DNA from: UBA525 sp964589765
GTDB lineage: Archaea > Nanobdellota > Nanobdellia > Woesearchaeales > UBA525
Length of the DNA stretch: 56,366 bases
Assembly (NCBI GenBank): GCA_964589765.1
Contig: CAZPUM010000004.1
Coordinates: 1 to 56,366 of the forward strand
Direction of reading: 5' to 3'
This document shows positions 6,646 to 15,801 of this stretch, piece by piece. Both the position numbers and the translations under genes were made by a program. The notes under the pieces are model-generated. The model did no database searches and was not told the origin of the DNA. It worked only from the letters and a program-made list of their open reading frames with translations. Position 1 is the first letter of the stretch. Each line of letters opens with the position of its first letter.

Positions 6646-7040
6646 TGCATATTCCTCCCTTCAATCATTCCAGAAACAGACATCTTGCCACTATGTCTAT
6701 CTATGTAATTACCACATTTATCCAAAGTATCTGCTTTGAAATCTTGGTAATTATAAGTAGGACTGCCTTCCATGAACAAAGCCTCATTTCTATCAAATTC
6801 TACCCAAAATCTATCTGCATCTCGCGAAGATATGGTGCCTTCTTTTACAGCATCCATCATCTTCATTTCACACTCACTACGAGCCTCAGCAGCAAGACTG
6901 GCATTCAAAGATGACTGACCTACAGAAGGTTTATCTTTCATAGACTCCCAAAACTTACTTTTCTGATAAGAACGAGTCTTAACACCTTTAGCTGCCAGAC
7001 TATGCCTGAAGCTATCGTAATGCCATCCTTTAGTTTTCAT
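6642..7040 (-). CDS. tagged protein 5 (132 aa)
   Basis: Tag at residues 5-22 (GWHYDSFRHSLAAKGVKT). The body is a mixed, mostly helical domain with two Cys (SECEMKMMDAV and DKCGNYIDRHSGK) and a Met-rich end. No family recognised. ATGA overlaps at both ends. Confidence 0.65.
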   Translation of the reverse strand: MKTKGWHYDSFRHSLAAKGVKTRSYQKSKFWESMKDKPSVGQSSLNASLAAEARSECEMKMMDAVKEGTISSRDADRFWVEFDRNEALFMEGSPTYNYQDFKADTLDKCGNYIDRHSGKMSVSGMIEGRNMQ

Positions 7041-7570
7041 TGACCTCGCTCTTTTTTAGCAACTAACTCTCTCGTTGAATCCTCATACTCGCGGAAAATC
7101 TTTTCCAGTTCTTTCTTATTTTTTTCTGTCGGTTCTTTATCGTATTTGCGAACCGCATCATAGTATTTTTGAACTATTGACTGATTATCTTTGCTTTTAC
7201 TCTTCATGAACTTGCTTTCACCCTTGTTCCAGACAACACCACGATCTTCAAGGAAATCATCTAAGAAGTCTTCTAACTCTTCAATTTCCACATCAAGCGC
7301 ATCAATTTTGTTCTGAAGAGCTTTCTTCTTAGAACCCTTAGCATCTTTGGCTTCAACCAAAAGTTCACGACGCTCTTGTTTAAGCTCACTTTTCTTCTTG
7401 AATGTTTTATCAAAATTCTTTACATCTTCGGAAGAACTCTTATTTGCAAGAGCAGTATATGCACCTTTATAACTAGTTCCAGCCATCATATACTTACTTT
7501 TAGTGTAACTCTTCACACCTCTAGCTGCCAGACTGTGTCTGAAGCTATCGTTATACCATCCTCTACGCAT
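7037..7570 (-). CDS. tagged protein 6, helical body (177 aa)
   Basis: Start chosen at the ATG at 7570 (MRRGWYNDS), which overlaps the stop of the upstream gene (GATGCGTAG); eight further in-frame codons upstream are unlikely. Tag at residues 4-21 (GWYNDSFRHSLAARGVKS). The body alternates Lys and Glu runs (KKKSELKQERRELLVEAKDA) and is probably helical. Confidence 0.7.
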   Translation of the reverse strand: MRRGWYNDSFRHSLAARGVKSYTKSKYMMAGTSYKGAYTALANKSSSEDVKNFDKTFKKKSELKQERRELLVEAKDAKGSKKKALQNKIDALDVEIEELEDFLDDFLEDRGVVWNKGESKFMKSKSKDNQSIVQKYYDAVRKYDKEPTEKNKKELEKIFREYEDSTRELVAKKERGQ

Positions 7571-7967
7571 CGAAAACCACCTCATTGTCTTCATCTAAAT
7601 TAGCATAACTTCTAAGTTCTTTATCAACTTGTTCACCTTGATCATCGTCTAGAACATAAATCACTTGATCAAAACCACCTGTATCACTTGCACGCCCTAT
7701 AACACTATGCGGGACGCCTTCGAAATTAGCAATTATAATCGAATCACCCTTATCAATGGCTTTCTTACCCAGTCCTATTGCTTCTTTGTAAGCAGCATCT
7801 CTACCTTCTGGAGTGTACATTAGTTTAGAATACGGATCCATGCTTTTAAGCTCTAACTTCCTCTCAGGAGATACTTTCATATATCTGTTTTTCGTCATGA
7901 TTCCTTTGGCTGCCAAACCGTGTCTGAAGCTATCGTTATGCCATCCGTTGCGCCTCATTTTTTTCAT
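7563..7967 (-). CDS. tagged protein 7 (about 134 aa)
   Basis: Start chosen at the ATG at 7967, which overlaps the previous stop; 7958 is also possible. The tag is GWHNDSFRHGLAAKGIMT, the only copy with Gly for Ser after RH. The body looks like an alpha/beta domain (DSIIIANFEGVPHSVIGRAS, then VIYVLDDDQGEQVDKEL) and has a strand pattern rather than coiled coil. No active site identified. Stops with TAG. Confidence 0.65.
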   Translation of the reverse strand: MKKMRRNGWHNDSFRHGLAAKGIMTKNRYMKVSPERKLELKSMDPYSKLMYTPEGRDAAYKEAIGLGKKAIDKGDSIIIANFEGVPHSVIGRASDTGGFDQVIYVLDDDQGEQVDKELRSYANLDEDNEVVFDA

Positions 7968-8647
7968 TTGCCCATTATTCTCCAACTGCTTATTCCCGAA
8001 GGAGACTTTGCAATTGCAAATTTCCTACCTTTCTTCTTCTTTGTAGCATAATCTGATGTTGTAAATGTCTTTTTAGCCCTGAGATCATAAAATTTCAAAG
8101 GAGCTTTCGCAGTACTCATCTTCTTCTTTGCCAAATAAATCACCTCTCGATTTTGTGGTTTAAGCATGAAATTCTTCACATCTTTATCTTCTACATCAAA
8201 ACCAGCCGCAAATGCATCTGCTCTGGCTTCTGCCATCTCAATGTCAGCATCAGTCTTTTTTCTTCTATAGAGTGCAACATGATGACCTAACTCGTGATCA
8301 AGAACATCTTTTTTAATTGCTTTACTTGAGAAATGCGTCACCTCGTGCTTAGGTTGCGCAAACACTAAAATTTCCCGCTTACCTCTGAGATATTGAGCCC
8401 ATGCGCCTTCTTGAGTCTTATTCCTTGGCTGAGTAAATCTGATCGCCTTTAGACCTTTTAAGTTATCTCTATCTTGTCTTGCTAAGAAACTCTTAGCATC
8501 TTTTTTAGTAATAGGATAAACCCTGCCTTTTTCATGCCGTTCAGCTATGATAGGAATAGTTTTTCTTACTTTACGTTTGGTATAAGTACGAACCCCTTTT
8601 GCTGCAAGAGAGTGCCTGAAACTATCATTATACCATCCTCGTCTCAT
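7964..8647 (-). CDS. tagged protein 8: zinc metallopeptidase (227 aa)
   Basis: Tag at residues 4-21 (GWYNDSFRHSLAAKGVRT). Residues 117-123 read DHELGHH, an HExGH zinc-metallopeptidase signature with His118, Glu119 and His122; EARADAFAAG around residues 140-149 is well placed to give the third ligand (Glu), as in gluzincin-type minimal peptidases. Length and layout suit a small soluble protease rather than a secreted one: no signal peptide is seen. It could mature tagged proteins (including itself) or virion components; that is inference. ATGA overlaps on both sides put it in the tagged operon. Confidence 0.7.
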   Translation of the reverse strand: MRRGWYNDSFRHSLAAKGVRTYTKRKVRKTIPIIAERHEKGRVYPITKKDAKSFLARQDRDNLKGLKAIRFTQPRNKTQEGAWAQYLRGKREILVFAQPKHEVTHFSSKAIKKDVLDHELGHHVALYRRKKTDADIEMAEARADAFAAGFDVEDKDVKNFMLKPQNREVIYLAKKKMSTAKAPLKFYDLRAKKTFTTSDYATKKKKGRKFAIAKSPSGISSWRIMGK

Positions 8648-9066
8648 ATTAAGTTCCTCTTTAATGCTTCTCTCTTTTCTTCATTTATAAATGAAGCGGT
8701 ATTTGTTGTTGAAAGTTGTTTCATCATGCGCTTTTTGAACAATTGGTTATTATCAGCCATCTTAACAAGCATATCTACGCCTATTTTATTGATTTTATCA
8801 AGAGTATCATCTGCATCTATCATAGTGTATGCTTTTATACCTCTAAGCCTTAAATCCTCTTCATCAACATTAGGGTGCATTCGCTTCATATCCTGAAACG
8901 ACTTATCCTGACGCGCCATGGACATTATGTGAGAGAATGGTAACTGCTTCTCATTTTTTCTAGCAAAGAATACAGGATCTACTAGTTTAGACTTATTATA
9001 AACCTTGATACCTTTAGCTGCAAGTGCGTGACCTGCACTGTTACCGTACCAACCGCCTCTCTTCAT
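8644..9066 (-). CDS. tagged protein 9, most divergent tag (140 aa)
   Basis: The tag is GWYGNSAGHALAAKGIKV at residues 5-22: the Arg before His is replaced by Gly and the final Thr by Val, so it may be a decayed or specialised copy. The body is charged and mainly helical (EEDLRLRGIKAYTMIDADDT). First tagged gene after the giant spike gene and its small membrane partner, whose frame it overlaps by 26 nt. Confidence 0.65.
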   Translation of the reverse strand: MKRGGWYGNSAGHALAAKGIKVYNKSKLVDPVFFARKNEKQLPFSHIMSMARQDKSFQDMKRMHPNVDEEDLRLRGIKAYTMIDADDTLDKINKIGVDMLVKMADNNQLFKKRMMKQLSTTNTASFINEEKREALKRNLI

Positions 9067-9160
9067 CTCTCACCTCAACGTTATGCTCAACATACCAATA
9101 CACTAGAATCACACAAAAAATTCCTAAAATTCCTTGCATAAGAGTTAACTGATAAGTCAT
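9041..9160 (-). CDS. single-span membrane miniprotein next to the giant spike gene (39 aa)
   Basis: The ATG overlaps the stop of the 1627-residue gene (GGATGACT). Residues 7-24 are hydrophobic (LMQGILGIFCVILVYWYV), followed by a charged tail. The giant upstream protein ends without a membrane anchor, so this miniprotein may serve as its partner or, by frameshifting, its C-terminal anchor. It also overlaps the first 26 nt of the next tagged gene. Confidence 0.55.
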   Translation of the reverse strand: MTYQLTLMQGILGIFCVILVYWYVEHNVEVRDEERRLVR

Positions 9161-12100
9161 CCTGAAGTCACCACTTGCCAAGCTGTTGGAGTATAATATT
9201 CCTGGTTGCTATTTGAGATAGGCATACTTAACCAGAGCGTAATCGAATTAGATGCACCATTACCAGGGAACAAACCGTAGTTTAAATCCTTTAAAATTCC
9301 ATCTGCAAGAAGTGTGGCATTTGTTAAATCATTTCCTGCTTTGAAATTACTGGCCAAAAGAGCTTCTGAACTATCAGTTCTACCTTCCAAATCATAAGCA
9401 CGCATGCTAAAATTCAGTTCAACATTTCCTGTGTTCAAAATAGTAACTGCAGGAGTACCTTGTGCATTATTAATTCCCGGACCTGCCGTAGGGAATGTAA
9501 CTGAATCAACTGTTCTTTGCGATGCTAACAGTTCAGCATACTCGCAAACGTTATTCACAGTGGTTGTAGCAGTCTTCCCTGGAGCAACTGTGACGTTTAT
9601 GAATAAGTCGTAGTCGCCTGGAACATAATAGTAACTCATAGGTATTGAACAATTATATGCATGTTCTGTAGAACTAGTAGTTGTAACTGAGCAGGTTGTC
9701 GTACTATAAGTGTTTGCACCTAAAGATACGCTAACCTCATTGATAGTGTCTTGAGTAATCCCTCCACCATAATTAACTGTGAAGTTCACAGGTATTCTAA
9801 CGGCTTCAGGCTGATCGTTTTCATTCGGATAAGTCAATGCTTGGCAAGTATTTTCTACAAATGTAGGAATTATATTTATGATGAAATCAACAGCATTTGT
9901 TCCTGCATCCGCAGTGAAATAATCATCTGAAGCAGTTACATAAACTTTACCTTGAGTAGTTTCAACAAACCAGTTATCTATGGTGTAATTTGTTACCGTC
10001 TGCGAACTAACAACAGTAGTGTTTGTGCCATTCAAATCAACTTTAACTTCATAAGCATATGTGCCAATTCCTTCTGTAGCTGCAGTCCAATTTATGCGCC
10101 AATAAGGATTGTTTGTAATTGTAACCCCGTCTGGCTGGACATTTGTAACTGGTTGCAACTTGCTAACATTGAAAGCATCTGTTGTATTAGAAGCACTAGC
10201 AGACTGATCATTGTAAGTCTCAGTTAATGTCACCGTGTAAATGTTCTCACCTACTGAGAAACTGTTAGTTGTTGCTAAACCATATTGCTGATCTTGCACT
10301 GTGAACTCACTACTGTTTGTAGTAGTGTTACCCAGAGCATTGTCAGACCAAGTTACGTTGATGTTTGTATCTGTTTCATTCCAGAACGGTTGTGAATTAC
10401 CTAGTTCATCTTTGACTGCTAAAGCATACACTCTTGGTAAAGGCTTAGTGGTGCCGTTAGCCTCTGCAATCTCGGAACCGTAAATCTTCACTTCATCAGA
10501 ACCATCAAAATAACCGGAAGCATTGAAAGTATACGTAGCAGTTGTTTCAAGCTCTGCAAATGTCAAATTATTAAGCTGGAATGTTGCATCAGTAAATCCC
10601 CCGCCAATAATATCATCAACTCTATCAGTTATATTACCGAAAGGCAATTCAACAACAGCAAATAAAGTGTTGTTTCTACCTAAATTAGCAGAAACAGATT
10701 GATTAACAGAAATAGCAAACTCATATTCAGTATCAGGATAAAGTGTAAACCTGGGCTCAAATAAGTTCTGCTGTGCTGTATTACCTCTTAAACCCGTAAA
10801 TGTAACTAACAGAAGCCCACTAGTCTCATTATATATTTTAAGAACTTGCGGAAGCCTTGAACCATAGTTATAACCAGTTATACTCCTTAACTGCTGAACA
10901 CTTCGGGGTTTATATGAAAAACCACCATAAACATCAGAAGTCACACTAGATGTAAGAGTGAATGTAAGTGCATTTAAATCATCAACAACTGTAATGTTTT
11001 CTGCAACATCAGTAAATTGGACATCAGTATCAGAATCGCAGAAATAAGTACCGTTACCGTTTTCAACACAGAAATTAGATAGTTGAACATCGTTATATTC
11101 ATCATAAAGATACGCAGTTAATTGTGAGAAAGGACTCAAGAACACAAAATCAACACTGGAATAATTACTTACATTCTTAGAAACCATACGATCTATGGAA
11201 TACTTCTCTGTAGAATTTGCCCAAAATTCCACATCAGGATAATTACCATCATAAGTAACTTCTGCCGATAAAGAACCATTAACAGTACACTCCAACCTAT
11301 CTTCAGTAGTTGAATCTATTATGGACACCACATCGGTCCAAGAAACGCAGAACAAATCTATTTGTCCGCCATTTGAAGCTGAAAAGTTTACCAACGTCAT
11401 TACTGGTAATGCAGATGTTCTTACTACTTTCGTAATATTTCTTGCGAGCCCTAATCTGTATGTAATTGTGCCACCATTATCGCTCCTATCTAGGACTTTA
11501 CCAACATTCTTCGGAAGGCTAGCCTCTCCAGAGTGCGCAACACTCCTTGTACCTTTATAACTGGTTGAACTCCATAATTCAACTTGATCTCCATCAAAAA
11601 TCGTCCAAATATAATCTTCCAATGCACCACTGTACCAAACAGTTCCGTTTGCTTGGTAAATAGTTACTCCCGTAGTAGTAAAATCATACCTAAAGCTATT
11701 TATGGGAGGATTTGCAGGAAAAGGAGTAGAAAAGTTCGTCCAAGCAATCTCTATGTTGTTTCTCTCAGTATTAGTCATGCCCGATAAATTGAAAAATAAA
11801 ACAACTGGATCACTGAGAGGAATTGTATCCGGATAAGGAGGAAGCGCTGTGTGATTACCGGGCACTCCATCGGCACGACTCCAATCAGCATCATAAACCA
11901 TATTTCTCTTCACTATAGAATACGCATTAAAATAAACCTCATCTTGACCCAGGCCAGAAGAGTTCATGGCAAAACCAGTTATATTAACATATTCACCTGA
12001 AGTAAAATTTACATCATAACTTGAATTAGTAGCATTACCGCCAGTATAATTTAGATAAAGAAAATTAGTCTCCGTAGATGCGTAGAATGGCTCCAACCCT

Positions 12101-14040
12101 CCGTATAATTCAAAACCACTAACTCCAGAATCCATTTGATCAACTGAATAAAGCATTATTTGAGACGTTTCTGGAGAACTGCTGTTTTCAACCGAATAAT
12201 TTGAGAAACCTGGAACTTCGTAGATTAACTCTGTTCCTGTGTTTTCCAAAAGACTACATTCAGTACATTCTACTCCGTCCCTATATATAACAGGATTCAC
12301 ATAATCATTAGCACTGTAAAATGTTAAATTAGCCGTTGTATTAACGTCTGAAGGCAGAGAACCACTATCTACGGAAACCCATCGATCTTGACCTGCCAAA
12401 TCATAAGACGTGCCACTATAAGTAATTGCATCTATCACTAGGTAGAAATTATCAAGAGTCATGGTTTCATCCCAACCAGCCACCCAAGTTATTTCACCTG
12501 AATCTGTAGGAGTCAAAAAGGCATCAGTCCCATATAAGTCACCTATTAAACAATAAACGTACACATTCTCCGAAGCTGGAACTTCTACTCCCGCACCAAA
12601 GTCAGCATAATAATCAGTACCTGAGCCAGTTATATTTGAAGTTGTACCCAGATCTCCAGAAGAATCCTCGATAGTACAAGAAGTAGGAGATGTTGCCGTT
12701 ATGTTAAATCCTATAATTGTCTGAGGACTATCGAACTGAACAACCATTCCCCACTCACTACTTACCGTACCGAAATTCGTAGACAAAGACTTTCCATGTG
12801 TTTCAGCAACTTCAAAAGATGAAGCTTCTCCTAGATTAACATCTAGTGCTACTGAAAAATTAGCTCCACTGAAATTCAAATCCGTTCCTAGCCACTTGAT
12901 AAGGAAATTATCAGTAACTGTCAGCTCAGGCGTCTCCAAATGTCTTGAATCAAAGGAAAATATTGAGTCAACGAAATCAGGCAAAACTACAGGTAAAGGA
13001 GGACCTTCAACAGGAACTCTGATCGAGTATATTTCATTACTGCCATCCGTTACCCAAATGTCGCCTGTGGCATCATCAATAGACACATACCTAGCTTTAG
13101 GCACACCAGTTTCTTCAGTTAACGTCATACTTGAAGCGCCCGAAGTTATATCTGCTGTAGTGTATAGCGCATAATTTCCTAAACCGTCAGCTACAGTAAA
13201 CGCACAAATGCTCAAATCATCAAGACACTCAACATCTAAAAACGCATTGTTTGAAGAATAATTTTTCTTTGACACTGTGCCGTCTATAATTGTAATTATC
13301 TCACCTGCAAAACTATTTCCTGATGTGATTGCTACTATGAATGTACTGTTTTTCACATATAAACCCGATATTTCATTTGAAGCATTTGTATCATACTTAA
13401 AAATAAAATCTTTAGTCACTGCATCTATTATGGACACATTACCGAAAAGATCAGCCACACCAAAGTAAGTTTCTTCAGAAGACATTGCGACCGCAACAGG
13501 ACCTACCAAATTAGGAAACTGAAAACTTTGCCAGGCCGCATCCGTTCCATTTCTAAATGTAACTACATCATCTGATTCAAATACGCGAGCAACCATATAT
13601 ATCTCGTCATTCACAGAAGCAACATCAATCTCCTCGAAACTAAACTCGTAAGAGGTCTCATCAGTTATACCATTTGAAGAAGAGAACCCTGAAATATAAG
13701 ATAAACGAAAACCATTTCTAACTACAGCCATAGTTCTATTTTCACTCATGTTCTCCACATAACTCCTAGAAGGAAACGAGAAACCATAAAACGAAGTATT
13801 GACTTCCTCAAACCAAGTACTTCCGAAATCAGTAGAAAAAGCATTAGCATATATATTGTCACCACTCGACCTTACTATAACACCATCACTGGCAAAAATA
13901 TCTCCGTTGTAAGAAGATCCTTCTAAATAACCAGTGTAATTATAGAATTGTAAAGATAAAACAGGCGTGGCAAAAGATATCATGAATAAGATAAACATAG
14001 TTGGTAAAACTATCTGCGCCAACCTTAATTTAGTTACCAT
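9157..14040 (-). CDS. giant secreted beta-rich surface protein (1627 aa)
   Basis: Residues 1-29 form a signal peptide (hydrophobic MFILFMISFATPVLS). The first third has short repeats of strand type (for example IYMVARVFESDDVVTFRNGT) resembling a beta-propeller; the rest looks like successive Ig-like domains, with a C-terminal segment (TPAVTILNTGNVELNFSMRA) like archaeal CARDB or NEW3 domains. N-x-S/T sequons are very frequent, so heavy N-glycosylation is expected. No C-terminal membrane span or S-layer anchor is seen. It is probably a virion spike, cell-surface adhesin or sheath protein. A TATA box about 25 nt upstream suggests a leaderless mRNA. Confidence 0.7.
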   Translation of the reverse strand: MVTKLRLAQIVLPTMFILFMISFATPVLSLQFYNYTGYLEGSSYNGDIFASDGVIVRSSGDNIYANAFSTDFGSTWFEEVNTSFYGFSFPSRSYVENMSENRTMAVVRNGFRLSYISGFSSSNGITDETSYEFSFEEIDVASVNDEIYMVARVFESDDVVTFRNGTDAAWQSFQFPNLVGPVAVAMSSEETYFGVADLFGNVSIIDAVTKDFIFKYDTNASNEISGLYVKNSTFIVAITSGNSFAGEIITIIDGTVSKKNYSSNNAFLDVECLDDLSICAFTVADGLGNYALYTTADITSGASSMTLTEETGVPKARYVSIDDATGDIWVTDGSNEIYSIRVPVEGPPLPVVLPDFVDSIFSFDSRHLETPELTVTDNFLIKWLGTDLNFSGANFSVALDVNLGEASSFEVAETHGKSLSTNFGTVSSEWGMVVQFDSPQTIIGFNITATSPTSCTIEDSSGDLGTTSNITGSGTDYYADFGAGVEVPASENVYVYCLIGDLYGTDAFLTPTDSGEITWVAGWDETMTLDNFYLVIDAITYSGTSYDLAGQDRWVSVDSGSLPSDVNTTANLTFYSANDYVNPVIYRDGVECTECSLLENTGTELIYEVPGFSNYSVENSSSPETSQIMLYSVDQMDSGVSGFELYGGLEPFYASTETNFLYLNYTGGNATNSSYDVNFTSGEYVNITGFAMNSSGLGQDEVYFNAYSIVKRNMVYDADWSRADGVPGNHTALPPYPDTIPLSDPVVLFFNLSGMTNTERNNIEIAWTNFSTPFPANPPINSFRYDFTTTGVTIYQANGTVWYSGALEDYIWTIFDGDQVELWSSTSYKGTRSVAHSGEASLPKNVGKVLDRSDNGGTITYRLGLARNITKVVRTSALPVMTLVNFSASNGGQIDLFCVSWTDVVSIIDSTTEDRLECTVNGSLSAEVTYDGNYPDVEFWANSTEKYSIDRMVSKNVSNYSSVDFVFLSPFSQLTAYLYDEYNDVQLSNFCVENGNGTYFCDSDTDVQFTDVAENITVVDDLNALTFTLTSSVTSDVYGGFSYKPRSVQQLRSITGYNYGSRLPQVLKIYNETSGLLLVTFTGLRGNTAQQNLFEPRFTLYPDTEYEFAISVNQSVSANLGRNNTLFAVVELPFGNITDRVDDIIGGGFTDATFQLNNLTFAELETTATYTFNASGYFDGSDEVKIYGSEIAEANGTTKPLPRVYALAVKDELGNSQPFWNETDTNINVTWSDNALGNTTTNSSEFTVQDQQYGLATTNSFSVGENIYTVTLTETYNDQSASASNTTDAFNVSKLQPVTNVQPDGVTITNNPYWRINWTAATEGIGTYAYEVKVDLNGTNTTVVSSQTVTNYTIDNWFVETTQGKVYVTASDDYFTADAGTNAVDFIINIIPTFVENTCQALTYPNENDQPEAVRIPVNFTVNYGGGITQDTINEVSVSLGANTYSTTTCSVTTTSSTEHAYNCSIPMSYYYVPGDYDLFINVTVAPGKTATTTVNNVCEYAELLASQRTVDSVTFPTAGPGINNAQGTPAVTILNTGNVELNFSMRAYDLEGRTDSSEALLASNFKAGNDLTNATLLADGILKDLNYGLFPGNGASNSITLWLSMPISNSNQEYYTPTAWQVVTSG

Positions 14041-14059
14041 TACTTAACACTCCCCAGGA

Positions 14060-14068
14060 TATTTAAAA
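14060..14068 (-). promoter_or_regulatory. TATA box of the giant spike gene
   Basis: TTTTAAATA on the minus strand, spaced so that transcription would begin at or next to the ATG at 14040. It lies just beyond the stop of the small gene at 14088. Confidence 0.55.
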
Positions 14069-14087
14069 CCTTTTCTGTTTGTTTTAT

Positions 14088-14177
14088 CTATTTCTTCTTC
14101 CAACTCATGCTGAATGCTTTCATTCCCCAATCAGCAAACCAGATGCCTTTCTTCGTTTTCATCTTCTTACCGTACAC
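14088..14177 (-). CDS. lysine-rich microprotein (29 aa)
   Basis: GGAGGTG lies 6 nt before a GTG start. The product is basic at both ends with an aromatic, amphipathic middle (KKGIWFADWGMKAFSMSWKK). Third of three consecutive basic microproteins. Stops with TAG. Confidence 0.5.
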   Translation of the reverse strand: MYGKKMKTKKGIWFADWGMKAFSMSWKKK

Positions 14178-14190
14178 AGTTTCACCTCCT

Positions 14191-14307
14191 CTACTTCTTC
14201 TTTTTCATCTTAATGGCGCCCATTCCAGCCTTACCCATCTTCTCAGCTGAGTACATACCGGCATTGGCCATTTTATCAAATGCATTTATTTTCATCTTCT
14301 TCTTCAT
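14191..14307 (-). CDS. lysine- and methionine-rich microprotein (38 aa)
   Basis: GGGAGGTG precedes the ATG. MKKKMKINAFDKMANAGMYS is followed by an Ala/Gly/Met-rich stretch and a KKKK end, giving an amphipathic helix between two basic clusters. Function unknown; membrane or DNA association are both possible. Stops with TAG. Confidence 0.55.
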   Translation of the reverse strand: MKKKMKINAFDKMANAGMYSAEKMGKAGMGAIKMKKKK

Positions 14308-14327
14308 AGTTTCACCTCCCATAGTGA

Positions 14328-14429
14328 TTATACTCTCTTTCCCATAATACGTTCCGCCGTGACTTTTCCAAATTTACCCATGCGGTCAACCATTTTAGTC
14401 ACGCCATTTTTAGTGTACTTAGTTTTCAT
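14328..14429 (-). CDS. basic microprotein (33 aa)
   Basis: GAGGTG precedes the ATG. The product (MKTKYTKNGVTKMVDRMGKF plus 13 residues) resembles its two neighbours in charge and in the recurring KM..[AG]G / MGK pattern, so the three may be diverged copies. Confidence 0.5.
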   Translation of the reverse strand: MKTKYTKNGVTKMVDRMGKFGKVTAERIMGKRV

Positions 14430-14438
14430 TTATGCACC

Positions 14439-15737
14439 TCATCCGCTAAACACTGACATGTGGACCTCATCTTCTTGGTTTGTAAGGATGTCCGTCACAG
14501 TGCTGTTAATTTGAGTTGTTGTAGTTTCAATCCTATTAACAGTTGCATTTATTACTCCTATGTCAGTCAAAACCTGGTCTATATTAACTGCCAAAGTTCC
14601 AGTCACGTAGTCATAAGTACTCGTAGTTGTCTCATTAATGAAAGCCAAATAAGCATTTTGAATACTTATGTTTCCATCATAAACTGTTCTGAAGTTCGCC
14701 AAATCAGTACTTATAGCGTTAACCGTAGTATTTATTTGAACTTGGTTAGCTAAAACTTCTGTTAAGTTAGCCAATATCTGTGCCTGATTTTCCTCTAAGA
14801 CGGTAACATTAATGTCTATCGCATCTATCGCCTCCAGAACTTGACTGAAGTTTGTATTTATGTTTGCAAACTGAGTGTTTAAAGTGTTGTTTAAATCAGC
14901 AAGTTGTAAGTCTACACTATCAAACCTATTGAACACTTCTGTAAAGTTAGATTGTATGTCAGCGAAGTAGTCAAAGACTGTACTGAAATTAGACTGGATA
15001 TCTGCGAAGTTGTTCGTCAAAGCAGTATCAATATTATCCAACTCAGTCAATACTGTACTAAAATTAGATTGTATGTCGCCAAACTCTGCAAGAACAGTAC
15101 TTATATTCGCGTTCAACTGAGTACTCAAATCAGACACTTGAGTTGAAACTCCTGCTATGTCTGCACTAAGAGACTCGTTAATTGCAAAAACATCTGTGCT
15201 CAACTGCGTCAAGTTATTGGCAACATAAGTCAAGTTCTGAGATATACCATCAAGATCTTCTTGAATGTTAGTTACATTATTTAACAAGAAATTAAATGCA
15301 CCAGATAAGTGGAATGAGTTCGTAACACTAGCAGTTTTAGCTCCTGCTGCATACGTACAAACTGCTTGATATTCATAAGTTCCTTCCGGCCCATTAGGAG
15401 TAGTAAAGTTATACCAATAGTCACCTGAGAAAGAACTAGTGGCCATCAACTGATCCTGAACAAAGTACGTCTTATCAGGATACAAGATAGATGCAGTACA
15501 GTTCTGAACAGTTACAGGATTACCTTGAAAATCAACGAGTCTTGCTATGATTTGACCCGTCTCCGCAAATCTATACTCTGTATGAGAGACCATCAACATT
15601 TTAGGACTGTAAGCAACCTCTTTACCAGACGCATAATTTACTAATGTTGTCGCTCCTCCAAAAGCAAAAGACAATGCTAGAAGAAGAACTACAATTGTAG
15701 GAAACTTTAATTTCTTATTTTTAGTATCTGACGCCAT
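14439..15737 (-). CDS. membrane-anchored coiled-coil fibre protein with Ig-like head (432 aa)
   Basis: I chose the ATG at 15737 (MASDTKNKKLKF) because GGAGGT precedes it; an upstream in-frame start falls inside a promoter repeat. Residues about 13-35 form an N-terminal membrane anchor. Next comes a domain of about 110 residues with two Cys (NCTASILYPDKTYFVQDQLM) shared with four other surface proteins here. From residue 160 to the end heptad-like repeats (DIQSNFSTV and variants) predict a long, probably trimeric coiled coil with about 19 N-x-S/T sequons. This is the architecture of a viral or cell-surface fibre. Confidence 0.7.
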   Translation of the reverse strand: MASDTKNKKLKFPTIVVLLLALSFAFGGATTLVNYASGKEVAYSPKMLMVSHTEYRFAETGQIIARLVDFQGNPVTVQNCTASILYPDKTYFVQDQLMATSSFSGDYWYNFTTPNGPEGTYEYQAVCTYAAGAKTASVTNSFHLSGAFNFLLNNVTNIQEDLDGISQNLTYVANNLTQLSTDVFAINESLSADIAGVSTQVSDLSTQLNANISTVLAEFGDIQSNFSTVLTELDNIDTALTNNFADIQSNFSTVFDYFADIQSNFTEVFNRFDSVDLQLADLNNTLNTQFANINTNFSQVLEAIDAIDINVTVLEENQAQILANLTEVLANQVQINTTVNAISTDLANFRTVYDGNISIQNAYLAFINETTTSTYDYVTGTLAVNIDQVLTDIGVINATVNRIETTTTQINSTVTDILTNQEDEVHMSVFSG

Positions 15738-15755
15738 ATTTACCTCCAAGCTTTG

Positions 15756-15794
15756 TTTATTTTTAAATGTAGCGCACACTTTGTGACAATATTG
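15756..15794 (-). promoter_or_regulatory. promoter block, copy 1
   Basis: These 39 nt match 20840-20878 at 37 positions. On the minus strand the block contains GTGTGCGCTACATTTAAAAATA, i.e. a TATA-like ATTTAAAAATA with a conserved GC-rich flank that may be a BRE or a regulator site. It lies just upstream of the fibre gene at 15737. Confidence 0.6.
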
Positions 15795-15801
15795 CGCAAA
15801 T

